From NCBI GenBank assembly GCA_947469885.1, contig CANIQT010000022.1:1-64000 (forward strand): a stretch of DNA of 64,000 bases. The letters run 5' to 3'. The notes beneath the pieces are model-generated. The model had not been told where the DNA came from and searched no databases. It saw only the letters and a program-made list of their open reading frames with translations. Below, one piece after another: positions 18,048-25,883 of the stretch. Within the stretch, counting starts at the first letter, position 1; each line of letters starts with the position of its first letter. This DNA comes from Bacteroidota bacterium (GTDB lineage Bacteria > Bacteroidota > Bacteroidia > 2-12-FULL-35-15). The position numbers and the translations under genes are program-made.

Positions 18048-18812
18048 ATGGCTGATTACCTTGCAAAGGGTGAAGTTCCTGAAATATTATTTTGGGTGGG
18101 CTGTGCCGGTAGTTTTGACGACAGAGCAAAAAAAATCACAAAAGCAATTGTAAAGATTTTGAACTATGCTAACGTAAAATTTGCTGTGCTCGGTACTGAA
18201 GAAAGTTGTACCGGTGACCCCGCAAAACGGGCAGGAAACGAATTCCTTTTCCAGATGCAGGCAATGAATAATATTACTGTGCTGAATGGTTACGAAGTAA
18301 AAAAAATAGTTACCGGTTGCCCTCATTGTTTTAATACCTTGAAAAACGAATACCCTTCGTTGGGTGGAAATTATGAGGTGATTCATCACACCCAATTGTT
18401 GCAGGAATTATTAGACAGCAAACGCATTACCATAGAAGGAGGGAGTTTTAAAGGCAAAAAAATAACCTTTCACGACCCTTGTTACCTAGGCAGAGCCAAC
18501 GATGTGTACGAAGCTCCCCGACAGGTAATGCTGAACTTGGATGCTGAATTAACCGAAATGAAACGCAGCCGAGCCAATGGTTTGTGTTGCGGTGCTGGTG
18601 GTGCACAAATGTTTAAAGAAGCCGAAAAAGGAAATAAAGAAGTAAACATTGAGCGCACTGAAGAAGCCCTTTCCTTAAACCCCGATATAATAGCCGTTGG
18701 TTGTCCTTTCTGCAATACCATGATGACCGATGGAGTAAAAAACTTCAATAAAGAACAAACCGTTAAAGTACTGGATGTAGCGGAATTGATTGCTCAGGCA
18801 AAGGATTTATAG
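18048..18812 (+). CDS. CCG-domain Fe-S oxidoreductase subunit (HdrB/LldE-like)
   Basis: The 254-residue product carries two cysteine-rich CCG domains: VGCAGSFDD near residue 18, C91-C94 (CPHC), C145 (HDPCYLG), C180-C181 (LCCGAGG), and C219 and C222 (GCPFC). Such domains bind an unusual Fe-S cluster and work with dicluster ferredoxin-type subunits like 16140-17465 in HdrBC, GlpBC or LldEF-type electron transfer. The start at 18048 is preferred, since the upstream ATG reads through heptamer repeats. The substrate is unknown. Confidence 0.85.
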   Translation: MADYLAKGEVPEILFWVGCAGSFDDRAKKITKAIVKILNYANVKFAVLGTEESCTGDPAKRAGNEFLFQMQAMNNITVLNGYEVKKIVTGCPHCFNTLKNEYPSLGGNYEVIHHTQLLQELLDSKRITIEGGSFKGKKITFHDPCYLGRANDVYEAPRQVMLNLDAELTEMKRSRANGLCCGAGGAQMFKEAEKGNKEVNIERTEEALSLNPDIIAVGCPFCNTMMTDGVKNFNKEQTVKVLDVAELIAQAKDL

Positions 18813-18852
18813 TTCTTTTAATATCTGAAACAATCTGTTAAAATTTGTTACG

Positions 18853-19094
18853 GGTATATTGCCACCAAAAACAATATAGGTGAAACTTGTTTCAGGTATA
18901 TCGCCACCAAAAGCAATATAGGTGAAACTTGTTACGGGTATATTGCCACCAAAAGCAATATAGGTGAAACTTGTTACGGGTATATCGCCACCAAAAGCAA
19001 TATAGGTGAAACTTGTTACGGGTATATTGCAATTGAATGCAATATGGGTGAAACTTGTTACGGGTATATTGCAATTGAATGCAATATAGGTGAA
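18853..19094. repeat. Six 42-bp hairpin repeats
   Basis: GGTATAT recurs at 18853, 18895, 18937, 18979, 19021 and 19063, an exact 42-bp period. Each unit forms a hairpin with stem TATATTGC/GCAATATA or a one-base variant. The loop is CACCAAAA in the first four units and AATTGAAT in the last two, so the stem is kept while the loop differs. Because 42 is divisible by 3, the array stays open in several frames, but I see no gene in it. Confidence 0.85.
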
Positions 19095-19160
19095 ACGAAA
19101 TTTAACAATTGCGAATTCTAAAAAAGCATTACTTTTACAGATATTTAATTTATTGAAACA

Positions 19161-19646
19161 ATGACCACCATCAACCAAATGCCCGATAACGCCAAACTTT
19201 GGGTGTATCAAAGCAACAGAGCGTTTACAAACGAGGAAGCAAGCGAAATAACCAAAGCTGGTTTGGCTTTTATTGCCGATTGGGCGGCACATGGAGCGAG
19301 TTTAAATGCGGGTTTTGAAGTAATTTACAATCGTTTCATAGTATTGGCTGTTGATGAACAACAAGCTCTGGCAAGTGGTTGCAGTATTGATAAGTCGGTA
19401 AAGTTTATAAAAGACATTGAACTGCAATTCAATCTTAATTTGTTTGACCGTATGCAGGTGGCTTATAGAAAAGGAAACGAAATTGAGGTTTGTAAATTAT
19501 CAGCGTTTGAAAAACTAGCTGAACAAGGAATGGTAAATGAAACAACCATTGTGTTTAATAATATGGTGACAACAAAACTTGCTTTTGAAAATGAATGGGA
19601 AGTGCCTCTGAAACAAAGCTGGCATAAAATAGTCATTAGCCATTAG
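19161..19646 (+). CDS. Conserved Bacteroidota protein, function unknown
   Basis: This 161-residue protein opens NQMPDNAKLWVYQSNRAFT and is soluble. Homologues are often labelled ABC transporter ATPase, but there is no Walker A, Walker B or LSGGQ motif and it is too short, so that name should not be used. The last residues (IVISH) and the stop TAG are encoded by heptamer repeats, so the original C-terminus may have been replaced. Confidence 0.75.
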   Translation: MTTINQMPDNAKLWVYQSNRAFTNEEASEITKAGLAFIADWAAHGASLNAGFEVIYNRFIVLAVDEQQALASGCSIDKSVKFIKDIELQFNLNLFDRMQVAYRKGNEIEVCKLSAFEKLAEQGMVNETTIVFNNMVTTKLAFENEWEVPLKQSWHKIVISH

Positions 19647-19684
19647 TCATTGGTCAGTCACTATTGACTAATGACCAATGACTA
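19644..19684. terminator. Heptamer hairpin holding both convergent stop codons
   Basis: TAGTCATTGGTCA (19644-19656) is perfectly complementary to 19672-19684, with a 15-nt loop. The first three bases are the TAG stop of the plus-strand gene, and the last three complement the TAG stop of the minus-strand gene. It probably ends transcription in both directions. Confidence 0.75.
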
Positions 19685-20155
19685 TTCTTCCGTTTTTTTC
19701 CAGCCTGTTGGGTTGGCAATAATTCGTAATATACCTTCCAGTTCTCTTAATTGTGGCGGTGCGCCTTGCCGGTCGGTTACTTTTTTTGTTTTGCCATCAA
19801 TGGTATAAGTTGTAATCTGAGAAGGAAAGTCGGAAATATATCCTAGGTATTTATCTTCAAGTTCAAAAAACTTTGCTTTATCAAACTCATTTACAAGGGC
19901 AATGATTGAATCATTTGGGTATGGTTTGGTGTAAGTGCCTATGCTGTCCACATTTTGAAATCCCTGATAAGTAATAATTTGTGTGGCTCCCGTTATTGTT
20001 ATTTTGTAAGACGGACAATGACCAAAACAAGGAGTTGCTTCGTAAGTGATGACTACTTTGCTTACATCTGTTTTTGGGGGAGTGGTGGCTACACTTTTAG
20101 ATGTTTTGTTGCATGAAACAAAAAGAATGAGAACTGAATAAAAGATAAATTTCAT
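19682..20155 (-). CDS. DUF6438-like lipoprotein
   Basis: The 157-residue product starts at the ATG leading MKFIFYSVLILFVSC, a lipoprotein signal with the lipidated Cys at residue 15. A longer start at 20218 would add residues before the signal and is unlikely. The mature part has the short motif PCFGHCPSYKITI, which I associate with DUF6438. Function is unknown; it is expected to be attached to a membrane on the periplasmic side. Confidence 0.75.
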   Translation of the reverse strand: MKFIFYSVLILFVSCNKTSKSVATTPPKTDVSKVVITYEATPCFGHCPSYKITITGATQIITYQGFQNVDSIGTYTKPYPNDSIIALVNEFDKAKFFELEDKYLGYISDFPSQITTYTIDGKTKKVTDRQGAPPQLRELEGILRIIANPTGWKKTEE

Positions 20156-20208
20156 AGGATTATTTTTTGTAAAAGTAAACAAAGTATCATAAACAATACC
20201 AAAAAAGA

Positions 20209-20230
20209 AAAGCCCCAATAAAGGGGCTTT
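20209..20230 (-). terminator. Intrinsic terminator of the PKD gene
   Basis: An 8-bp stem AAAGCCCC/GGGGCTTT is followed on the minus strand by a T-rich tract. It lies downstream of the PKD-domain gene. A second weaker hairpin (ACCTCC/GGAGGT, 20247-20278) precedes it. Confidence 0.75.
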
Positions 20231-20285
20231 ACTTTTTATTTTATAACCTCCAAAGGGGACTTAAAGCCCATTCGGAGGTGTATGA

Positions 20286-22145
20286 TTAATGAACTACATT
20301 AATTTTCTTAACCACTACTCCATCTTTTGTTTTGCAAGATAAAGTATAAATACCTTTTGCAAATTCAGCTGTACTTATTTTCACTGAATTAGTTAAGTGT
20401 CCGGCATTGATATACACTACTTGTCCTAACGTGTTGGTTAATTTAATTTCTGAAACTTCGGTTGTGTTCCATTCTACATTTACTACATCAGTTGCAGGAT
20501 TCGGAAATACTAGAATAGAATTGTCATCAGCAAGAGAACCAACACCCGACCAGTTTACAAACATATCACCTCCCACTAAGTTAATAGGTCGGAATATTTC
20601 CATATTGCTGGACATCGTGGAACCAAACATGGTGGTGGATAATGCTTTTGCAGATGAGCTAAATGAAGTATGCAACGTACCAAGAGAAGAATTAAGTGTA
20701 AATGTAACGGTACCAATTTGTCCGAAACCGGAAGCAATTTGTGTTTTGTCGTATCTCACCACGGCTGCATCAATTTTACCTGCGGCAAAATTATCTTTTG
20801 TGAGCATCAACTCATTGGTGTTATTGCCCAGCCAATTGTTTGTTAAATCAATGGAAACAGAGCCTGGAACAATAAAAGCAGGGTCGTAATTCAAGGTAAA
20901 TGAATATCCATATAAATAGGTACAAGGATGAGCTGCTGTTCCTAAATAAATGGGTGCAGTATAAGTTCCGGCATTGCCTGACGATGGCAATTGAATATAT
21001 AAAGTAGGGTCGGCACTAGTAGCTTCAGGCATACCGCTCACATTGTTGTGGGTGGTGTGGCTCATTCCGTAATTTGCCATAACCACGGCTAAGTCAGTGC
21101 TATTGATGGTGCTGTCGCCATTACAATCAGCAATCTTTTTATTTTTCATTGCAGTAAGGTACATAAAGTCTGTCCAGTTTGCCCAGTCGGGTCCGGGTTG
21201 AGAAACGAAGTTGTTGGTAGCTCCCATACGTTGCAAACCATGGTCGCCATAGAACATACCAAGCGGGAATATATCGTCTTGGTCAACCCGACCATCTCCA
21301 TTGCAATCGCCCGGATAGCAATTACATTCTACCACACGTAAGCAATAAAGTATGGTTTGAGTGTCCACTCCATTGGATATAATTAAAGTAACAATAAAAA
21401 ATCCGGGAGCAGAGAATAAGTGTTTTGGATTGGAAAGAGATGAAGTATTATTTGCACCTGAACCTGGGTCGCCAAAGTTCCAATTGTATGTGGTGATGGT
21501 TCCGGTGTAAGAAACATTGAATACGGTAGAATCTTCGTAACAGTTAGCAAAGTTTCCTGAATAAAAAGTGGCACCGATGCAGCTTGCAGGAACCACTACT
21601 GTTTGAATACTTGAGTCGGAGGTGATGCCATTACTTGCTACTAACTTAACACTATAATTGCCAGCGGCAGCATATAAGTGGTAAGGATTAGGTAGTGTGG
21701 ACGTATTGTTTACTCCTGACGAAGGCTCACCGAAATCCCATGTTTGAGATATGGCTCCGGGGCTCACACTTGTAAAATACATGTAGTTGGAACCTCCGCA
21801 GGTGGTTGTAAAATCAGCATTGAAACAATTGGTACCGATGGTAATAATTTGTGTGGAATAATCCCATTCAGCTCCAACATTTACAAACAACATTACGGTA
21901 TAAGTTCCGGGAGTGTTGTAAACGTGAAAAGTGGTGGTGTCGTGGTTGATGTTGGTTTGAGAAGTATTATCTCCAAAATCCCAAGTATAAATGGCATACT
22001 GGTCGGCAGCAAAAAACCAAACGGTGTCGCCTGCACAGGCATTGGTGTGTGTAAAAGTAGCATTACAGGCAGTAATTGTTTTGCCCGAAGCAAGGAATAA
22101 TAACAGCGTGATGGCTGCAACAAGGTTTAGTGTAATTTTTTTCAT
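20286..22145 (-). CDS. Secreted PKD / dockerin-like / cohesin-like T9SS protein
   Basis: The product has 619 residues. Signal peptide residues 1-27 are followed by three PKD-type domains (TWDFGDNTS, TWDFGEPSSG, NWNFGDPGSG) up to about residue 270. Two dockerin-like calcium loops follow (GDCNGDGRVDQDD and ADCNGDSTINSTD). Residues about 380-530 resemble a cohesin sandwich (YGYSFTLNYDPAFIVPG ... IGTVTFTL). A T9SS sorting domain ends the protein (ILVFPNPATDVVNV ... KGIYTLSC). It should be an exported surface or extracellular protein that binds carbohydrate or protein. The cohesin-like call is by eye. Confidence 0.75.
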   Translation of the reverse strand: MKKITLNLVAAITLLLFLASGKTITACNATFTHTNACAGDTVWFFAADQYAIYTWDFGDNTSQTNINHDTTTFHVYNTPGTYTVMLFVNVGAEWDYSTQIITIGTNCFNADFTTTCGGSNYMYFTSVSPGAISQTWDFGEPSSGVNNTSTLPNPYHLYAAAGNYSVKLVASNGITSDSSIQTVVVPASCIGATFYSGNFANCYEDSTVFNVSYTGTITTYNWNFGDPGSGANNTSSLSNPKHLFSAPGFFIVTLIISNGVDTQTILYCLRVVECNCYPGDCNGDGRVDQDDIFPLGMFYGDHGLQRMGATNNFVSQPGPDWANWTDFMYLTAMKNKKIADCNGDSTINSTDLAVVMANYGMSHTTHNNVSGMPEATSADPTLYIQLPSSGNAGTYTAPIYLGTAAHPCTYLYGYSFTLNYDPAFIVPGSVSIDLTNNWLGNNTNELMLTKDNFAAGKIDAAVVRYDKTQIASGFGQIGTVTFTLNSSLGTLHTSFSSSAKALSTTMFGSTMSSNMEIFRPINLVGGDMFVNWSGVGSLADDNSILVFPNPATDVVNVEWNTTEVSEIKLTNTLGQVVYINAGHLTNSVKISTAEFAKGIYTLSCKTKDGVVVKKINVVH

Positions 22146-22240
22146 TTGTGTAATTGTTTTTATTTTTATTTAGTTTTTAATGGTTGTCTATTTTAATAGA
22201 TGGTAAAAATAAAAAATTGGTTGCATGGAAAAAAAAAAAA

Positions 22241-22293
22241 TATGAGATGTGAGATATGAGATGTGAGAAACCATATCTCATATCTCAAATCTC
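22241..22293. repeat. GAGATAT/GAGATGT heptamer inverted repeat
   Basis: Heptamers of the GAGATRT type (22241-22267) are followed by their complements (22272-22293). Together they form a hairpin directly downstream of the ABC transporter stop codon. Confidence 0.75.
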
Positions 22294-22295
22294 TT

Positions 22296-24095
22296 TCACA
22301 CCAACTCCATCTGCATACGACTTAAACTTCTATACATTCCGTTTTCAAGGTTCATGAGTTCTTCGTGGGTGCCGCTTTCTCTTACAGTTCCTTTGTCTAT
22401 CACCACAATTTTATCCGCTTTGCGGATGGTTGACAAACGGTGGGCAATAACAAAAGAGGTGCGCCCAACCATGAGTTTATCCAATGCCTCCTGCACCACT
22501 CTTTCTGATTCGGAATCGAGGGAAGAGGTAGCTTCGTCTAATATTAAAATGCTGGGATCTTTGAGTACAGCCCTTGCTATGGCTATTCGCTGACGTTGCC
22601 CACCCGAAAGTTGTATGCCCCTCTCCCCTACTACTGTTTCAAATTTCTGAGGGAAACTTTCAATAAAGTCTAAGGCATTGGCTTTGCGCGAAGCTTCGGC
22701 TATTTCTTCAATGGTAGCATTTGGTTTTCCGTAAGCAATGTTTTCTTTTATGCTTCCGCCAAAGAGCAATACATCTTGTGGAACTATTGCCATGTTGTTT
22801 CGTAAATCAGTGAGCGAATACGTTTTTGCGTCTTTGCCATCTATGAGTATGGTGCCTGCTTCTGGGTCATAAAAACGGAGGAGCATTGCTACCAATGTAG
22901 ATTTACCGGAGCCAGATGGACCCACTATGGCAATGGTTTCGCCTTTGCTGGCTTTTAAGGTTAAATTGTTTAATACTACTAATTCTTTGCGAGAAGGGTA
23001 TCGGAACACCACATCTTGAAATTCGACTGTTCCGTTTATTCTATTTACCACTGTTTTTTCTTCGTGAATGTCCAGTATTTCGGGATGTTCGTCCAAAATT
23101 TCGAATACTCTTTCGGTGGCTCCTACTGCTTTCTGAATTTGAGCATACAACTCGGCAATGCCGCCAATGGAAGCTCCAACAAAAATAGAATAGAGAAGAA
23201 ATTGCATCAACTGCCCAATAGATAATTCGTTGTTTATGGCAAGTACTACTCCGTACCAAACAACAGCTACAATGGCTCCAAACAAACAAAAGATGATGAA
23301 GGAGGCAAATGCACCACGATATTTGCCGCCAAGAATAGCATTTTGAACAATTACTTCGGTGCTTTTTTTATATCTCCTGTTCTCAAAAAACTCGTTGGCA
23401 AATGCTTTTACACTGGCAATACCTTGCAGGGTTTCTTCGATGATGGTGTTCGATTCGGCTATTTTTTCCTGAACTAATCGGGAGGTTTTGCGAATGAATC
23501 TACCAAAAATAACGGCTGCTATGGCTACCACAGGAACAATGGAAAGCATTAAGATGGTTAAGTGAAAGGAAGTGTAAGCCAGAAATGCAATGCCTCCGAT
23601 GATGATGACAAACTGACGAAGAAATTCGGCAATGGTGGTGGTGAGCGTGTCTTGTATCTGTACCAAATCGGAGGACATACGGCTGTTTAAATCGCCTACT
23701 CGGTTTTGAGCAAAGTACGACATGGGTAGTTTGATTAAATGGGAATACACCGCCTGACGAAGGTTGGCAAGGGTGTTTTCGGTATAGTTTACAAAAAGAT
23801 AGACCCGAAAAAAAGAAAATACTGATTGTAAAATTAGGACACACATCAAAACCAATCCTATTTCGTTTGCCAGTTGTCGGTTAGGATGTTTGGGGTCGGC
23901 AGCATCCACCAAAATGCCTAATAGTTTTGGAAAACCAAGTGCTGTGGCGGATGTTAGGAGTAAAAAAATTAATCCGACATATAGTTTCCAGCGATGGTGC
24001 CCGGTATATTGAAATATGCGTAAGGCTTTTTTGAGGGAGTCTTTGTTTAGTTTCGCTTTCGGTAAATCGTCTGTTTCTTTTACTTTTCGTGCCAT
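22296..24095 (-). CDS. MsbA-type ABC exporter, fused permease-ATPase
   Basis: The 599-residue product has six transmembrane helices in the N-terminal 330 residues and an ATPase domain. Walker A is G392-T400 (GPSGSGKST), the signature is LSGGQ at 496-500, and Walker B is ILILDE at 516-521, followed by the H-loop region (VIAHRLSTI). It works as a homodimer exporting lipid or drug-like substrates. The start at 24095 (MARKVKETDD) is 2 nt after the stop of the outer-membrane protein gene; an upstream start would overlap that gene. Confidence 0.92.
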   Translation of the reverse strand: MARKVKETDDLPKAKLNKDSLKKALRIFQYTGHHRWKLYVGLIFLLLTSATALGFPKLLGILVDAADPKHPNRQLANEIGLVLMCVLILQSVFSFFRVYLFVNYTENTLANLRQAVYSHLIKLPMSYFAQNRVGDLNSRMSSDLVQIQDTLTTTIAEFLRQFVIIIGGIAFLAYTSFHLTILMLSIVPVVAIAAVIFGRFIRKTSRLVQEKIAESNTIIEETLQGIASVKAFANEFFENRRYKKSTEVIVQNAILGGKYRGAFASFIIFCLFGAIVAVVWYGVVLAINNELSIGQLMQFLLYSIFVGASIGGIAELYAQIQKAVGATERVFEILDEHPEILDIHEEKTVVNRINGTVEFQDVVFRYPSRKELVVLNNLTLKASKGETIAIVGPSGSGKSTLVAMLLRFYDPEAGTILIDGKDAKTYSLTDLRNNMAIVPQDVLLFGGSIKENIAYGKPNATIEEIAEASRKANALDFIESFPQKFETVVGERGIQLSGGQRQRIAIARAVLKDPSILILDEATSSLDSESERVVQEALDKLMVGRTSFVIAHRLSTIRKADKIVVIDKGTVRESGTHEELMNLENGMYRSLSRMQMELV

Positions 24096-24097
24096 AA

Positions 24098-24829
24098 TTA
24101 AAATTTGCCTGTGAGTCCGATTGCGCCAACGTAAGGTCCTCCATAGCCAAGCCCTACTTCGGCATTTAATCCAACCATGCCCATAAACCAATAGCTGAAA
24201 CCGAAATGGGCTTGAACGGTGAAAGGAACAAAATGTACATCCAGGTTGGTTGGGTAAGCGGGGTCGTGAGCGGTGTAGGTACTGGTCATGGTGTAGGAAT
24301 TATAGCCTATTCTCAACCCTGTGTAAAGTCCGAATTCTTTTTTAGCAATGATACGATAATCGCCCCGAACGGCAAGGTGTATTCTGGTCCAGGTATCAGT
24401 TTCGTTGGGCAAACTGTTTATGGTGCCTGCTTGGTTGTATTGGTCGCGCTGCCAGTTTACGGTGGTGCGTTGATAGCCAAATGCAATGCCGGCAGTTACT
24501 CTTTCGGCTATGCCGTAATCTACAATTACATTGCCAATGGGAGAAGGGTTGATGCTATAGCTTGAGCCGTTTCGGCTGTCGTAAAAATATTCGCTCAAAT
24601 CGTATCTGAGCGCAAAATTTAGTCTTGCAAAATTATATCCTGCGCCAGCAGTAACAATTATTTTACCTTTTACTCCATCGTCATCGTCTTTTTTTCCTGG
24701 TTCAATAAGTTTGAATTTTTCAGCTTGGTATATTGTTTTGGCAATATAATCGAGATTGGTTCGGGCCGTGCCTGAAAGGACTATTGCTGAAAGGAAAAGG
24801 ACGATAAAGTGTTTGTTGTTGTTTTTCAT
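24098..24829 (-). CDS. Outer-membrane beta-barrel-like protein
   Basis: The product has 243 residues, with a signal peptide (MKNNNKHFIVLFLSAIVLSGTA). About eight amphipathic strands rich in Tyr, Phe and Gly follow (GAGYNFARLNFALRYDLSEYFY, in part; TGLRIGYNSYTMTS; GGPYVGAIGLTGKF). It ends in the Phe-containing terminal strand expected of Bacteroidota barrels. It is cotranscribed with the ABC exporter. A joint export path is possible but unproven. Confidence 0.75.
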   Translation of the reverse strand: MKNNNKHFIVLFLSAIVLSGTARTNLDYIAKTIYQAEKFKLIEPGKKDDDDGVKGKIIVTAGAGYNFARLNFALRYDLSEYFYDSRNGSSYSINPSPIGNVIVDYGIAERVTAGIAFGYQRTTVNWQRDQYNQAGTINSLPNETDTWTRIHLAVRGDYRIIAKKEFGLYTGLRIGYNSYTMTSTYTAHDPAYPTNLDVHFVPFTVQAHFGFSYWFMGMVGLNAEVGLGYGGPYVGAIGLTGKF

Positions 24830-24855
24830 GGTTGAGGTTTTTGTTTTTGATGGCG

Positions 24856-24863
24856 CAAATGTA
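24856..24863 (-). promoter_or_regulatory. -7 box TACATTTG for the OMP-ABC operon
   Basis: The minus strand reads TACATTTG (TAnnTTTG), 27 nt before the start at 24829. Confidence 0.5.
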
Positions 24864-24940
24864 GTGGTAATAAATTAATGAAGGAATGGGGAGGGGAGTT
24901 TTATTTTGTTAGAAGGGTTGAGAGGGAAAAGACGAAAAGT

Positions 24941-25127
24941 GAGAAATCCACTCGCGATGATGAGAAATTCACTTGCGATGATGAGAAATCCGCTTGCGAT
25001 GATGAGAAATCCGCTTGCGATGATGAGAAATCCGCTTGCGATGATGAGAAATCCGCTTGCGATGATGAGAAATTGACTTGCGATGATGAGAAATCCACTT
25101 GCGATGATGAGAAATCCATTTGCGATG
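24941..25127. repeat. Nine 21-bp tandem repeats
   Basis: GAGAAAT recurs every 21 bp from 24941 to 25109. The unit reads about GATGATGAGAAATCCGCTTG plus C, with variants TTCACTTGC, TTGACTTGC and TCCATTTGC. The period is exact and divisible by 3, so open frames (for example repeated DDEKSAC) cross it on both strands. These are judged not to be genes. Confidence 0.9.
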
Positions 25128-25128
25128 A

Positions 25129-25163
25129 CCTCACCCCCGACCCCTCTCCAAAAGGAGAGGGGA
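25129..25163. repeat. CTC-type palindrome, copy 1
   Basis: CCCCTCTCC-AAAA-GGAGAGGGG (25141-25162) is preceded by CCTCACCCC. The same element recurs at 25789 and 29905. Confidence 0.85.
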
Positions 25164-25248
25164 GCCGTTTCCTGAAGTACTATGTGTGACCTTGTTGCGA
25201 AAGTACTATGGCTGATAAAGGAATTTTGAATTAAAAATAAAATTGCTG

Positions 25249-25281
25249 TTGCTGAAAAGGATAGCATTTCCGCCAATGAGG
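25249..25281. repeat. 33-nt dispersed repeat, copy 1
   Basis: The sequence around GGATAGCATTTCCGCCAA recurs with two differences at 25731-25763. The two copies flank the small ORF at 25328. Confidence 0.8.
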
Positions 25282-25327
25282 ATGTTAGTTTTACCGCGAT
25301 TTTAATTGTAATTTACAAAAGATATTT

Positions 25328-25576
25328 ATGGATGATACTGAAAAAAGAATAGCTGTTACAACTATTAATAATATTGCTCTTTTGGAGAAACTGGCTGACA
25401 ACCAAGGAAGGGAAAATCTGAATTTTCAGCAGTTACTTGATTTTGCAAGGACAGAAAATTTTAAGGCTAACCTTGGAAATCCAGCTATAAGTTTTAATGA
25501 AAATAAAAAAAATAATCATATAAAAAAGGATAAAGCACGGATGTTGTTGGAGGAGTATAAACGAAACAATCCGTGA
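25328..25576 (+). CDS. Small hypothetical protein, doubtful
   Basis: This is an 82-residue, Asn/Lys/Glu-rich reading frame (MDDTEKRIAVTTINN ... ARMLLEEYKRNNP), predicted helical. There are no recognised motifs and no clear promoter box. It lies in repeat-rich accessory DNA between the two copies of a 33-nt repeat. It may be a small orphan gene or chance. Confidence 0.35.
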   Translation: MDDTEKRIAVTTINNIALLEKLADNQGRENLNFQQLLDFARTENFKANLGNPAISFNENKKNNHIKKDKARMLLEEYKRNNP

Positions 25577-25730
25577 TTTGGTTGGCAGTGATATTAGTAG
25601 ATGCCCGGATAAAAGTTATTTTAGATGGGCTTATTTTTTTGTTACACAGAGAAATAAGCGGAGGAGACACAGCGTACACAGAGAAAATAAATTATGCAGT
25701 AAACATAAAAGTTATAAACAAAATGGGAGT

Positions 25731-25763
25731 TTGCTGAAACGGATAGCATTTCCGCCAAAGAGG
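25731..25763. repeat. 33-nt dispersed repeat, copy 2
   Basis: This is the second copy of the element at 25249, same orientation, about 480 bp apart. Confidence 0.8.
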
Positions 25764-25788
25764 CAACTATTATTGTGCCGTGAAAAGA

Positions 25789-25825
25789 CCTCACCCCTTT
25801 ATCCCCTCTCCAAATGGAGAGGGGG
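25789..25825. repeat. CTC-type palindrome, copy 2
   Basis: CCCCTCTCC-AAAT-GGAGAGGGG (25803-25824) is preceded by CCTCACCCC. Confidence 0.85.
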
Positions 25826-25883
25826 AAGGATGGGATAAAATAAATACAAATAACTTAATACTAATAATTAAATTCTAAAAAAA

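Larger units (their letters stand above)
25577..25883. other. Gene-free accessory stretch
   Basis: I see no gene. The stretch has low-complexity CACAGAGA-type sequence (about 25640-25685), the second 33-nt repeat copy (25731-25763) and the second CTC palindrome. Confidence 0.6.

Noticed and set aside
18807-19292. 161-codon minus-strand frame with 14-residue repeats
   Set aside because: It is produced by the 42-bp array, whose period is divisible by 3, and it overlaps the real gene at 19161.
19161-19646. The label ABC transporter ATPase for this gene
   Set aside because: No Walker A, Walker B or signature motif is present and the protein is far too short.
24875-25276. Long frames on both strands across the 21-bp array (DDEKSAC-like repeats)
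   Set aside because: The period is divisible by 3, so open frames are expected on both strands; there is no start context or conserved non-repeat part.
25578-25838. 86-codon frame
   Set aside because: It is composed of low-complexity CACAGAGA sequence, a dispersed repeat and a CTC palindrome.
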